From Homarus americanus (lineage: Eukaryota; Arthropoda; Malacostraca; Decapoda; Nephropidae), in contig NW_024742338.1 in the NCBI RefSeq assembly GCF_018991925.1, positions 2,908,495 to 2,972,494 on the forward strand: 64,000 bases of DNA, read 5' to 3'. Under the pieces are notes generated by a model. It was not told the origin of the DNA. It saw only the letters and a list, made by a program, of their open reading frames with translations, and ran no database searches. A program made the position numbers and the translations under genes. Position 1 is the first letter of the stretch. Each line of letters starts with the position of its first letter. Below, piece by piece: positions 1-11,520 of the stretch.

Positions 1-503
1 CCTCCTCCACCCCTCCCATCCCCTCCCATCCCACCCCCTCCCCTCCCACCCCTTCCCTCATCCCATCCTTCCCTCCTCCACCCCCTCCCCACCCTCCCTC
101 CACCCCCTCCTCCCACCTTCCCTCCCATCCCCTCCTCCACCCCCTCCCACCCCCTCCATCCCCTCCCACCCCCTCCCATCCCTCCCATCCCCTTCCCTCC
201 CCTCCCATCCCCTCATCCCTTCCCTCCCCTCCCACATCCCCTCCACCCCCTCCCATCCTCCCCCTCCCATCCCTTCCCTCCCCTCCCATCCCCTCCCACC
301 CCTCCCATCCCCTTCCCTCCCCTCCCATCCCCTCACCCCCTCCCATCCCCTCCCCACCCCTCCCATCCCCTCCCATCCCCTCCCCCCCCTCCATCCCCTC
401 CCATCCCCTCCCACCCCTCCATCCCCTTCCCTCCCCTCCCACCCCTCCCACCCCCTCCCACCCCCATCCCCTCCCCTCCCCTCCACCCCCTTCCACCCCC
501 ATC
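1..503. repeat. Pyrimidine-rich minisatellite
   Basis: Degenerate tandem blocks of CCCCTCCCATCC and CCTTCCCTCC run from the window start to about 503, almost free of purines except regular single A residues. The opposite strand is open for about 160 codons only because the G-rich complement lacks stops; it reads as Gly/Glu/Trp repeats and is not a gene. The array probably continues leftwards out of the window. Confidence 0.9.
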
Positions 504-779
504 CGGCACTAAGTAAACGTATCGGACTTGGTACAGTCTCAGCCAAATTGTGGAGCCATTTTGTGCCTTGTTTATGTGTGTTAGTTAAAGGCTGTTAGGT
601 AATTAAGGTGCGTTGCTACGTCTCCATTAACGGGGGGGTGAGGAAGGTGAGTGGTGAGGTTGAGTGAGAGGAGTGAAGTGGTGAGGAAGGGGGGTGGTGG
701 GGGTGAGGAGGTGGGGTGGTGGGGTGGGAGGTGGTGGGGTGAGAGGGTGAAGGAGGTGTAGAAGGTGGGTGTTGTGGCA

Positions 780-780
<1 letters not shown>
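504..780. other. Short unique stretch then G-rich tract
   Basis: About 120 bases of non-repetitive sequence precede a GGTGAGG/GGTGGGG-rich tract at roughly 631-775. No exon, RNA gene or element was recognised. Confidence 0.6.
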
Positions 781-822
<42 letters not shown>

Positions 823-851
823 ATCTATCTATCTATCTATCTATCTATCTA
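781..851. repeat. (ATCT)n microsatellite
   Basis: About 17 ATCT units with one two-base interruption near 822. A (GA)n tract follows at 954-1001 after 100 bases of AT-rich sequence. Confidence 0.95.
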
Positions 852-952
852 CTTACCGGTAATGGCACTGTCGGAATAAGTTGACATTATGGCGACATTT
901 AATATACTTTGTGTTTGCTTCTTAAACCTTTAAATGCCCTATGTCAATCTGT

Positions 953-953
<1 letters not shown>

Positions 954-1001
<48 letters not shown>
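954..1001. repeat. (GA)n microsatellite
   Basis: An uninterrupted run of about 24 GA dinucleotides. Confidence 0.95.
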
Positions 1002-1003
<2 letters not shown>

Positions 1004-1278
1004 ACTGACTCAAACAAGCTTGAACTGGGCGGAAAATGGAAAAACTGAACTTCGATGAATATTTAAAAAGGAAAGATTTGGAGAAAGTGCTGAGAGAACT
1101 AAAGGGGTGGGGGGAGATAGAGAGAGAGAGAGAAGGAGAACTAAAGGAGGGTGGGGGGAGGGAGATGGGAGAGACAATACTACCTCTCTACCTCTCCTCT
1201 TCCTCCATACATCTCGACACGACTCTGGAGGGAAGACAGTGCTATGAGGGAGATCTGGGGAGAGGGATTATGTTAGCG

Positions 1279-1309
1279 CTCTCTCTCTCTCTCTCTCTCT
1301 CTGTTTCTG

Positions 1310-1348
<39 letters not shown>

Positions 1349-1384
1349 TGTCTCTTTTCTCTCTCTTTATTTTCTGTTCGTTTT

Positions 1385-1473
<89 letters not shown>
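1279..1473. repeat. Compound (CT)n/(TTTC)n microsatellite
   Basis: CT dinucleotides at 1279-1302, then TTTC repeats, a mixed stretch, and a long pure CT run from about 1389 to 1473. Open frames on both strands here are Ser/Leu or Arg/Glu dipeptide repeats and are not genes. Confidence 0.95.
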
Positions 1474-1475
<2 letters not shown>

Positions 1476-1715
1476 CGATATTTCCAGCTATTTCCCAGAG
1501 ATGACGATATGGTCGACTATTTCCCAGCAATATATTATGAACTATGACCTATTGGCAATTTCCCAACGATATTTTAGAACTATTTCCTAAGCAATTGCAA
1601 TATTTCCCAGCGGTATCTCCGGTGTGCGATGCAACATGGAAACTCTTACAGGCCGAGTGGGTCCTTCTCTAGTGCACTTGAGGCGGTCGATTTTGCTGAT
1701 GCTAATTACCACCTG

Positions 1716-2097
1716 TCGACCTGGTGCACTTGACCTGGTGTACTCGACATGGTGTATTCGACCCTAGTGTACTCGACATGGTGTATTCGACCTGGTGTAC
1801 TCGACATGGTGCACTCGACCTAGTGTACTCGACATGGTGTATTTGACCTGGTGCACTCGACCTAGTGTACTCGACATGGTGTATTCGACCTGGTGTACTC
1901 GTTCGACCTGGTGTATTCGTTCGACATGGTGTATTCGACCTGATGTACTCGATCTGATGTACTCGATATGGTGTACTCGACCTGGTGTATTCGATCTGGT
2001 GTACTCGACATGGTGTACTCGACCTGGTGTACTCGATCTGGTGTATTCGACCTGGTGTATTCGATCGACCTGGTGTATTCGACCTGGTGTAGTAGGT
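1716..2097. repeat. 15-bp minisatellite (TCGACCTGGTGTACT)
   Basis: Roughly 25 tandem copies of a 15-bp unit, variants mostly ACCTGG to ACATGG and TACT to TATT. Because 15 is a multiple of three, both strands stay open for over 100 codons with a five-residue repeat. The unit contains TCGA and the half-palindrome ACCTGGTGT. There is no evidence of coding use. Confidence 0.9.
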
Positions 2098-2405
2098 GTC
2101 GAGATGGCGTGACGTAAGGGAGACGGGGAGGAGGGGGTGGGTGAGGGTGAGGAAAGGGAGGGGGTGAGGGGGAGGGTTGCCAAGTTATTTTGTGAAGGTT
2201 ACCATGACACCATTTTAGACTATTCCCCTCCTTACAGGTGGTGGGGTGGTGGTGGGGGTGTTCGATAGTGGGTGTAGGGGTGTTGAATGAGGTGAGGTGG
2301 GGAATGTTGAATGAGTGGGGGTGGGAGGCGAAACTGGTTCGAGGGTAAATAAGGTGGGAGTGCAGTCAAGTTATCATATATACAGTATATATTTTTGAAC
2401 AACTA
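2098..2405. other. G-rich spacer with short unique sequence
   Basis: GGGTGAGG-type tracts at about 2110-2180 and 2235-2345 flank short unique segments, ending in an AT-rich segment (TATATACAGTATATAT near 2378). No gene recognised. Confidence 0.5.
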
Positions 2406-4566
2406 GACCTCTCCTGCCTCCCTCACCTCTCCCTACCCTCCCCCACCTCTCCTGCCCTCCCTCACCTCTCCTTCCCTCCCTCACCTCTCCCTTCCCTCCC
2501 TCCTCTCCTTCCCTCCTCACCTCTCCCTACCCTCCCTCGCCTCCTACCCTCCCTCATGTCTCCCTATCCTCCCTCACCTCTCCCTACCCTCCCTCACCTC
2601 CTACCCTCCCTCACCTCTCCTACCCTCCCCTCACCTCCCTCCTCACCTCTCCTTCCCTCCCTCACCTCTCCTTCCCCCCCTCACCTCTCCTTCCTCCCTC
2701 ACCTCTCCTACCCTCCCTCCCACCTCCCCCTACCCTCCCTCACCTCTCCCTATCCTCCCTCACCTCTCCTACCCTCCCTCACCTCCCTACCCTCCCTCAC
2801 CTCTCCTTCCCTCCCTCCTCTCCTTCCCTCCCACCTCTCCTTCCCTCCTCACCTCTCCCTTCCCTCCTCACCTCTCCTTCCCTCCCTCACCTCTCCCTAC
2901 CCCTCCCTCACCTCTCCCTTCCCTCCCTCACCTCTCCCTTCCCTCCCTCCACCTCTCCTACCCTCCCCTCACCTCTCCCTTCCCTCCCTCCACCTCTCCC
3001 TTCCTCCTCACCTCTCCTTCCCTCCCTCACCTCTCCTTCCCTCCCTCACCTCTCCTTCCTCCTCACCTCCTTCCCTCCCTCACCTCTCCTCCCTCCCTCA
3101 CCTCTCCCTATCCTCCCCTCATCTCTCCTTCCTCCCTCACCTCTCCTACCCCTCCCTCACCTCTCCATTCCCTCCTCTCCTCCCTCCCTCACCTCTCCTA
3201 CCCTCCCTCACCCTCCCTCCTCACTCTCCCTATCCTCCCTCACCTCCTCCCTACCCTCCTCCCTCTCTCCCTACCCTCCCTCACCTCTCCTACCCTCCCT
3301 CACCTCTCCCTACCCTCCCCTCACCTCCCTTCCCTCCCTCACCTCTCCCTACCCTCCCTCACCTCTCCCTCCCTCACCTCTCCCCTCCTCCCTCACCTCT
3401 CCTACCCTCCCTCACCTCTCCCCTACCCTCCTCACCTCTCCCTTTCCTCCTCACCTCTCCTACCCTCCCTCACCTCTCCCTACCCTCCACCTCTCCCTCT
3501 CCTCCCTCCACCTCCTCCCTACCCTCCTCCTCTCCCTATCCTCCTCCTCCTACCCTCCCTCACCTCTCCCTACCCTCCCTCACCTCTCCTACCCTCCTCA
3601 CCTCCTCCTTCCCTCCTCCACATCTCCTTCCCTCCCTCACCTCTCCCTACCCTCCCTCACCTCTCCTTCCCTCCCTCACCTCTCCTTCCCTCCTCACCTC
3701 TCCTTCCTCCCTCACCTCTCTATCCTCCTCACCTCTCCCTTCCCTCCTCACCTCTCCCTACCCTCCCCTCCACCTCCTCCCTTCCTCACCTCTCCCTTCC
3801 CTCCTCCCTCTCCTTCCCTCCCTCACCTCTCCTTCCTCCCTCCCTCTCCTATCCTCCCTTCACCTCTCCTTCCCTCCCTCACCCTCTCCCCTACCCTCCC
3901 TCACCTCTCCCTTCCCTCCCTCACCTCTCCTCCCCCACCTCTCCCTCCTCCCTCACCTCCCCTGACCCTCCCTCACCTCTCCCTACCCTCCTCACCTCTC
4001 CCTACCCTCCTCACCTCTCCCTTCCCTCCCCTCACCTCTCCTTCCCTCCCTCACCTCTCCTACCCTCCCTCACCTCTCCTTCCTCCCTCACCTCTCCTAC
4101 CCTCCTCACCTCTCCCTTCCCTCCCTCACCTCTCCTACCCTCCCTCCTCTCCCTTCCCTCCCTCACCTCTCCCACCCTCCCTCACCTCTCCCCTTCCCTC
4201 CCTCACCCTCCCTATCCTCCCTCACCTCTCCTTCCCTCCCTCCCCTCTCCCTCCCTCCCTCACCTCTCCCTTCCCTCCCTCACCTCTCCCTACCCTCCCC
4301 CACCTCTCCCTGACCCTCCCTCACCTCTCCTACCCTCCTCACCCTCTCCCTTCCCTCCCTCACCCCTCTCCCTACCCTCCCTCACCTCTCCTTCCCTCCC
4401 TCCACCTCTCCCTACCCTCCCTCACCTCTCCTTCCCTCCCTCACCTCTCCCTTCCCTCCCTCACCTCTCCTTCCCTCCTCACCTCTCCTTCCTCCCTCAC
4501 CTCTCCTATCTCCTCACCTCTCCCTACCCTCCCTCACCTCTCCCCTATCCTCCTCACCTCTCCCTG
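2406..4566. repeat. 2.1-kb polypyrimidine satellite
   Basis: Degenerate tandem copies of CCCTCCCTCACCTCTCCTA, about 17-19 bp each, with frequent single-base length changes. The + strand is nearly all C and T apart from the regular A of CACC and TACC. A 469-codon open frame within it is a Pro/Ser/Leu low-complexity by-product. The length variation at CC/CCC and CT/CCT runs looks like either real slippage or sequencing indels. Confidence 0.95.
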
Positions 4567-4728
4567 TCGCCAAGATCTCTCGCCCATATGTCACATCTTC
4601 GATAAATTCATTATATATTTCAACACTCTTTTTGTCCAGTGAGGAAATTAATTTTTCACTGATAGTTGATGAAAGATATGTACATGGCTCTTGCTGCTTT
4701 GGTGACTGATGTGTGTACATGGCCCTGC

Positions 4729-4729
<1 letters not shown>

Positions 4730-4794
<65 letters not shown>

Positions 4795-4807
4795 TGTGTG
4801 TGTGTGT
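4730..4807. repeat. (GT)n microsatellite
   Basis: About 39 GT units with one TGGT interruption near 4787. Confidence 0.95.
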
Positions 4808-4837
4808 GGAACTTAAACCTCCCAAACCCAAATTCAA

Positions 4838-4942
4838 ACCTAACGACGTCACACTCCTCTAAACACGTCACACCTGCCTCTAAACACGTCACACCTGCCT
4901 CTAATGACATCATGCCCCTTGCCTCTGATGACGTCACCTCCC
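4838..4942. repeat. 21-bp CRE-like minisatellite
   Basis: Five imperfect copies of CTCTAAACACGTCACACCTG plus one base. Each copy carries a version of TGACGTCA: CGACGTCA, CACGTCA twice, TGACATCA, and a perfect TGACGTCA at 4929-4936. The last is the palindromic CREB/ATF site. Whether it is bound is unknown. Confidence 0.75.
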
Positions 4943-5369
4943 TCAATACCAAACCATAGCGAACTCTTATTTCCAAATGAACTTTATCTCTAAAATAAAA
5001 AAAATAAAAACCCTACACACACACACACACCCTTAGGGAAATAAAAAATCAATTATTTATCCATTTTCTATAAAGTACCAACAGAAAACGGAACTAGGGG
5101 GTTGACCTTTAACTAGAAATAATGAAGAAAAAAAAATAATGTTAGTTACAATTTCACAATGGCTGAAGGCGGCAACACAAAAGACCCCCCTAAAAAAATG
5201 AACCCGAAGGACTCATAAAAAACGGGGTGTCGGAAACGGGGTAATAGAATAGTTTCATAAGGAGTTTGTGGGCGTGTGGGTGTGGGGGAGGGGGGGGTTG
5301 GAGGGAAGGGGTAGTGGAGGAAGGGGCGGTTGAGAGAGGTAACTGGGAGAGAAGGAGAGAAAGACGGAA

Positions 5370-5404
<35 letters not shown>

Positions 5405-6248
5405 AAGACGTATTAAGTGAGAAAGGAAAAAGAAAGCAAGAATGGAGATAGAATAACGAATTGATAAAGTGAAACACACACACACACACACACACAATTA
5501 GATTAAGTCATATGTAGTGTTATGTGACAAAGTTATGTGTCAAGTTATCATTGTCAAGAAGAAGAAGTAGAAACGAAACAACAAGAAGAAGAAACGGATA
5601 AAGAAAAAAAAAAGCAAGAACAAACAAGAAAAGTATAAAAAAAAGCAAAAAAAAAATACAAGAACGACAAAACCCCGGAAAATAAAATATCCCCCGTCGC
5701 CTCCCTGCAAAACACTCACAGGTAAATATCGACCAAACCAACACACGGACGTAGATATATATATATATTTATTTTTATTATTATATTTTCTTCTCCTTTC
5801 GTTGTCAGTCTTCTTATATGTTGGTCCACGTGTCACCTGGGGACCCATAGGGGGCGTAACATAATGTAACCAAACGTCAACTGATCTAGGAATATGGCTG
5901 TGTGTTTACCTTTCTTACGAGCAGCCAGGTGACAGAAACAGCACCTGTGGACGACCCCAACCTTCCACACACCCTCACAAACACAATCTTACTGTCCTGT
6001 TGTGTCCTGTCTGTCCTGTCTGTCTGTCTGTCTGTCTGTCCCTGTCTTATCTTGTCCTGGAGTTGTTGGTTTGAAGGAACATGGTGTGACGGGGATGGGG
6101 GTGGGGGGGTGACGTCTGAGAGAAGGAGATAGAATTCATTTAACGTAACATTGTTTAGGGTGAAAAGTATAATGTCTGTCTGTCTGTGTGGTCAAAGATA
6201 ACACTGTACGCTTGTATGTATGGTAATGTGGAAACTTGTGACCGCCAA

Positions 6249-6280
<32 letters not shown>
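4943..6280. other. AT-rich unique sequence with scattered microsatellites
   Basis: Contains (CA)n at about 5013-5030 and 5473-5497, a G-rich tract at 5266-5330, (GA)n around 5370-5405, an AAG/AAAAA-rich stretch at 5545-5660, (CTGT)n at 6011-6043 and (AC)n at 6253-6280. No exon was recognised. Open frames in this interval are short and repeat-derived. Confidence 0.5.
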
Positions 6281-6284
<4 letters not shown>

Positions 6285-7013
6285 CCATAGACAACAAACT
6301 AAATTGGAAACCACACGTCAGTGAAGTTGTCAAAACCTCCAGTTTCCGTCTCCACCTCCTCCGCCGACTCAAGTCCCTCGGAGTTCCTGCACCCGAGCTC
6401 CTCAGTGTTTATTCAAGATTCATACTTCCCAAGCTCACCTATGCCTCCCCCACCTGGTCTTCCTCCCTAAATGCCACACAACGTAAACACCTAGAAAAGG
6501 TGCAAAAGAGGGCATGTAAGATTATTCTCTCCCCCTTCCTACTCCACACATCAAGAAGCGCTCAACACACTGACTCTCTCGGCTCTCACTGACCATCACC
6601 ACGACCTCATGTGCAAATTTGGTGAGAAGCTTCTGCACCATCCTCGACACCGGCTCCTACTACCACCTGAGATCCCTCGTCCGAGAACTGCTGTTCGACA
6701 CCAACCGCATCCAACCCATACGAGCACGAAGTAATCGCTATAAGAACAGCCCAGTCCCAACCATTGTAAAAATTATCAATAACTTGTAATCAACCAATGT
6801 ATTCACTCCCAGTAAATCCTACTCCTTGCACTGTCACTATGTTGAAATGCCCTGTAGTTTGAGCTTCTCCCCACCTAGTTATTATACTGTATATCATATT
6901 TGTATCACTTATGTTACTTGTATATTTTATTTGTTAATCAAGAGACCCATTCCCTAATTATGTATAATTGTATATTTTCAGCCTTCTGACTGCCATGCTC
7001 TTTTAATAAACCG

Positions 7014-7016
<3 letters not shown>
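6281..7016 (+). mobile_element. 5'-truncated LINE, reverse transcriptase C-terminus and 3' UTR
   Basis: A + strand frame from about 6281 reads like the C-terminal end of a Jockey/CR1-type non-LTR reverse transcriptase: VTIDNKLNWKPHV, then LPKLTYASPTWSSSLNATQR and LEKVQKRACKIIL. That is the typical thumb-region order after the catalytic core. The catalytic YADD box lies upstream of the truncation and is absent. Near 6549 the reading moves to another frame (HQEALNTLTLSALTDHHHDL), and near 6695 to a third (NRIQPIRARSNRYKNSPVPT) that ends at TAA 6787-6789. So at least two frameshifts inactivate it. About 220 bases of 3' UTR follow, with AATAAA near 7006, and the element ends in a TTA tail. The 5' break abuts an (AC)n tract. 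The exact clade was not determined. Confidence 0.85.

Positions 7017-7099
<83 letters not shown>
7017..7099. repeat. (TTA)n tail of LINE
   Basis: About 27 ATT/TTA units directly follow the AATAAACCG end of the LINE. 3' microsatellite tails are usual for several non-LTR clades, so this is most simply the expanded tail of the element. Confidence 0.9.
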
Positions 7100-7195
7100 T
7101 CTCACACACGCTTAAACACGCTTCGGTTATTCCATTGTTATTTGTAATGCTAACTGGTGATTCCTTCCCCTAACCTTACGGTCAATACAATGCCG

Positions 7196-7806
7196 TACCA
7201 CATTACCACACTACCACACCACCACACCACTATCACACCACTACTGCCACACTACTACCACAACACTAGACTACCACCACACTACTGCCACACTACCACA
7301 CCACCAGACAACCACACTACCACACCACCACACTACTATCACACCACTACTGCCACACTACTACCACAACACTAGACTACCACACCACCACTACCCACAC
7401 CACCAGACAACCACACTACCACACCACCACACTACTATCACACCACTACTGCCCACACTACTACCACACACACTACTGCCACACTACCACACCACCAGAC
7501 AACCACACTACCACAACACCAGACTACCACCACACTGCTGCCACCACACACCACCACACTACCAAACTACCACAACACCACACTACTATCACACCACTAC
7601 TGCCACACTACTACCCACAACACTAGACTACCACACCACTACTGCCACACTACCACACCACCAGACAACCACAACACCAGACTACCACCACACTACTATC
7701 ACACCACTACTGCCACACTACCACACCACCAGACAACCACACTACCACAACACCAGACTACCACACCTCCACACTACCACACCTCCACACTACCACAACA
7801 CAACCA
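7196..7806. repeat. ACCACACT-type minisatellite with higher-order blocks
   Basis: Tandem CCACACTAC/CACCACCAG units. A longer block containing CACCACTACTGCCACACTAC returns near 7233, 7340, 7442, 7587 and 7700, so there is a loose higher-order period of about 100-140 bp. Confidence 0.85.
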
Positions 7807-7889
7807 CACCACCACTTCCACACACCCACACGGGAGGGGGGGGGGTGTTATTGTTACAAAGCCTCAGGCCAGTTAGTAATTTTTGCTGT

Positions 7890-7980
7890 TCCGTAATTGG
7901 TCGAGAATAATAAATGCTGATTGGCCCTTTACAATACGAGGTTTTGATTGGCTGGACTATTACGACAGGTCTCACGTGTG
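7890..7980. promoter_or_regulatory. Cluster of three inverted CCAAT boxes and an E-box
   Basis: ATTGG occurs at 7896-7900, 7920-7924 and 7947-7951, and the palindromic E-box CACGTG at 7973-7978. Regularly spaced CCAAT boxes are typical of NF-Y-type promoters, but no TATA, initiator or downstream exon was identified. The segment could equally be chance motifs in unique sequence. Confidence 0.3.
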
Positions 7981-8020
7981 TGGCAGATGCTACTTCCATT
8001 ACAGGTCAGGTCAGGTCACA

Positions 8021-8036
8021 GAATAATAACAATAAC

Positions 8037-8077
<41 letters not shown>

Positions 8078-8091
8078 TATAATAATAATAA
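8021..8091. repeat. (AAT)n microsatellite
   Basis: ATA/AAT triplets with a few AAC interruptions. Confidence 0.95.
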
Positions 8092-8293
8092 TTAATTACA
8101 TTTAATGAACTATCTCCCGTCTCTAACCCTCAATCTCTCCTCCTCCTCCCTTCTCCTCCTCCTCCCTCCTCCCCTCCCTCCTCCCTTCCCTCTCCCCCCC
8201 TTCCCTCACTCTGGTAATCCACACCTGTACACACTTACCTGGTGTGTTTCAGACTGCAAAATTGTTGTATTATTTTCAACCTTTCATAAAATT

Positions 8294-8372
<79 letters not shown>

Positions 8373-8425
8373 GTAACTCAATCTAGGTCACTGGTCTTCT
8401 AAGCTGCATTATAACCTGTTTTGAA

Positions 8426-8457
<32 letters not shown>

Positions 8458-8943
8458 TCATTACTTGCCCTTAGATTGTATATAAAAACTTAATTACTGA
8501 GAGGAATTAAAGACTCTCTCTCTCTGTCTCTCTCTCTCTCTCTCTTTCTCTCATGCCCTTTCCTCCCCCTCCTTCATTTCCTTCCTCATCTCCCATATCC
8601 TTCCCTCCCTCCTCTCCCTTCCTTACATCTTTTCCTCCTCCTCTCCCTCCTTTCAGCCATTATGTCTAGTCTTGTGTAAAGCTAGACTGAGAGAGAGAGA
8701 GAGAGACAGGGGGGGGTACCAAATTAGTGATGATTGTCCAAAAATCTGAGGAAGGGGGGCATCTCTCTCTCTCACACCCAAGCTGTTCCATATTGATCTG
8801 GGCAGGCTGGCAGGAAGGGAGGAAGGGAGGGAGGGAGGGAGGGAGAGGTGAGGTAAGGAGGGAGGGAAGGAGGGAAGGAAGGAGGGAGGGAAGTCTAACG
8901 TCTCACTAATTCAACGTTGGAATCTCACTCCCTCTTCCCACAT
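8092..8943. other. Mixed low-complexity stretch
   Basis: CTCC-rich sequence at 8120-8210, (GT)n at 8297-8371, (GA)n at 8428-8454, (CT)n at 8512-8550, a CCTTCCCTCC-type segment at 8555-8655, (GA)n at 8688-8706 and (GGGA)n/(GGAA)n at 8812-8892. No gene seen. Confidence 0.7.
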
Positions 8944-9847
8944 GTCTTAGTGTATAGTGTATGATGGTGTATAGTGTATGATGGTGTATAGTGTATGATG
9001 GTGTATAGTGTATGATGGTATAGTGTATGATGGTGTATAGTGTATGATGGTGTATAGTGTACGATGGTGTATAGTGTATGATGGTGTATAGTGTATGGTG
9101 GTGTATAGTGTATGGTTGTGTATAGTGTATGATGGTGTATAGTGTATGATGGTATATATGATGGTATAGTGTATGATGGTGTATAGTGTATGGTGGTGTA
9201 TAGTATGATGGTATAGTGTATGATGGTGTATAGTGTATGATGGTGTATAGTGTATGGTGGTGTATAGTGTATGATGAGTATAGTGTATGAGTGTATAGTG
9301 TATGGTGGTGTATAGTGTATGATGATGTATAGTGTATGATGGTGTATAGTGTATGATGGTATAGTGATGGTATATAGTGTGATGGTGTATAGTGTATGAT
9401 GGTGTATAGTGTATGGTGGTGTATAGTATGATGGTGTATAGTATGATGGTGTAGTGTATGATGGTAAGAAGTGGTGTATAGTGTATGATGGTGTATAGTA
9501 TGATGGTATAGTGTATGATGGTGTATAGTGTATGAGGGTATAGTATGATGGTGTATAGTGTATGATGGTGTATAGTGTATGGTGGTGTATAGTGTATGGT
9601 GGTGTATAGTGTATGATGGTGTATAGTGTATGATGGTGTATAGTGTATGATGGTGAGTGTATGATGGTGTATAGTGTATGGTGGTGTATAGTGTATGGTG
9701 GTGTATAGTGTATGATGGTGTATAGTATGATGGTGTATAGTGTATGATTGTATAGTGTATGATGGTGTATAGTGTATGTAGGTAAGGTATGGTGGTGTAT
9801 AGTGTATGATGGTGATAGTGTATGATGGTGTATACTATACACCATCA
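8944..9847. repeat. 17-bp minisatellite (TGTATAGTGTATGATGG)
   Basis: About 50 copies of a 17-bp unit, with ATGG/ATGA and deletion variants. The complement lacks stops, which yields a 307-codon His/Tyr/Thr/Ile frame that is not a gene. The right edge is a near-perfect palindrome at 9823-9847 (12-bp arms around one C), formed by one inverted partial unit. Confidence 0.95.
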
Positions 9848-9999
9848 CTGATTTTTCCTGAATAGTTTTTATTAATTTTATTTTTACTGTTACAATTCAC
9901 ATGTTTTTATTGACCATTAAAATACAAATTTAGAATAATTAAAATCAATAAAAATCTGTTTACATAATTCAAAAACACCCTTTTCCCGCGCCAAAAAAA

Positions 10000-10050
<51 letters not shown>

Positions 10051-10390
10051 TAATAATAATAATAAAACTGTAAATTAATACAAAATAAATCAAATTAAAA
10101 CAAAAATAATATTGACTTTATAATAATAATAAAATATACTTTTTTCTCCTCCCCAAAAAACACTCCAAAATCAAAAAAATCATAAAAAACGATAATTTAC
10201 CAATATTGACACAAACACCACCAAACATATTGACTCTATTGAATTTATTATTAAAATCCCTACACCATCATACACCCGGATTTAATAAAAAAAAACAATA
10301 ATTCAACTAATACAAGCAATGTGTGTATTTATCAGGGGGCTTAATTAACATCTATAGCCTTTTCATTTACCACTAAAAACACAACATTAT
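9848..10390. other. AT-rich unique stretch with (AAT)n
   Basis: Strongly AT-rich, with (AAT)n at about 10001-10065 and several A runs. No open frame, RNA or element recognised. Confidence 0.5.
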
Positions 10391-10870
10391 CCGTAAAAAA
10401 AGAGGGGGAGGGGTAGGGGAGGGCGGGGAGGAGGGGGGGGTTGTTTTAGTCGTGGTTATGAGCCATATTGTTAACTGGATACAACACATACAGATATATT
10501 ATATTGTGGGTGGTTGTATGGTTGTGTGATTGTATGTGTATAAGTAATTGTTATGGTGGTGGTTGTGAGAGAGTGGTGATGGTAGTAGTTTAGTTAGAGG
10601 TTGTGGTGGTGGTGGTAGTTAGTAGTTATGTTGGGTTAGTGGTGGTGATGGTAGTTAGTGATTCTGGTTGTTATTAGTAGTAGTAGTAGTAGTAGTAGTG
10701 AAATGTTAGTAGTAGTAGTAGTAGTAGTAATAGTAGTAGTAGTAGTAGTTGTAGTAGTATTAGTAGATAATTAGTATGCTTATTTAAGACACATTCTACT
10801 CAAGGGGTTAAGACACGAAGAGAGAGAGATAGATAGAGAGAGAGAGATAGATAGAGAAGAGAGCACACCT
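10391..10870. repeat. G-rich tract and (GTA)n/(GATA)-type repeats
   Basis: AGGGGGAGGGG-type sequence at 10402-10440, GTGGTGG-rich sequence at 10550-10640, (TAG)n/(GTA)n at 10675-10770, and GA/GATA repeats at 10819-10862. The string TACTCAAGGGGTTAAGACAC near 10797 matches a motif seen elsewhere in the window. Confidence 0.7.
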
Positions 10871-10924
10871 AGTATTCGGTTACTCAAGAAGAAGACTTTT
10901 GACTGGCTTCCTCCCAACCCCTGA

Positions 10925-11520
10925 TGATGATGGAGGAGGAGGGGGGGAGAAGGAGGAGGAGGAGGAGGGAGAAGGAGGAGGAGGGTGGGAGGAGGAGGAG
11001 GTAGTAACTGAAGGAGGAGGAAGAAAGAGAAGGAAGAGAGGAGGAGGAGAGGTAGGGGGAGAAGGAGGAGGAGGGGTAGGGAGGAGGGGGGGAGGAGGGA
11101 GAGGAGGAGAGGTAGGGGAGAAGGAGGAGGAGGGGTAGGAGGAGGGGGGGAGGAGGAGGAGGGGTAGGGAGGAGGGGAGGAAGAGGGGGGGAGGAGGAGG
11201 GGAGGTAGGGAGAGGAGAGAATCTGAAGGAGGAGGAAGAAAGAGAAGGAGAAGGGGAGGGAGGAGGGGAGGAGGAGGAGAGGTAGGAGGAGGAAGAGGAG
11301 GAGGAGGTAGAGGAGGAGTAGGAACTGAAGGAGGAGGAAGAAAGAGGAGAAGGAAGGAGGGAGAGAGAGGATGGCGTCCCTTTGTTGATGACGCAGCAGG
11401 AAGCCTAGGGAGGGGAGAAGAGGGGACTGAGGGAGGAGGAAGAAGAGGAAGAGAAGGAAGGAAGAGGAGGAGGAAGAGGAGTTGATAAAAGGGAAGAGGG
11501 AAGGAAGAGGAGGAAGAGGA
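10925..11520. repeat. 600-bp purine-rich GGAGGA array
   Basis: Near-continuous A/G sequence of GGAGGAGGA and GAGGTAGGGA units, with a short unique break at about 11365-11405. The open frames on both strands (Gly/Glu or Ser/Pro/Leu) are compositional. Confidence 0.9.

Noticed and set aside
1716..2097. Possible TCGA-rich protein-coding repeat
   Set aside because: The 15-bp period explains open frames on both strands.
2556..3965. 469-codon + strand open frame
   Set aside because: Pro/Ser/Leu low complexity from the polypyrimidine satellite; no start context, domain or splice structure.
8925..9848. 307-codon minus-strand frame
   Set aside because: His/Tyr/Thr repeats from the 17-bp minisatellite; stops are absent because of the unit sequence.
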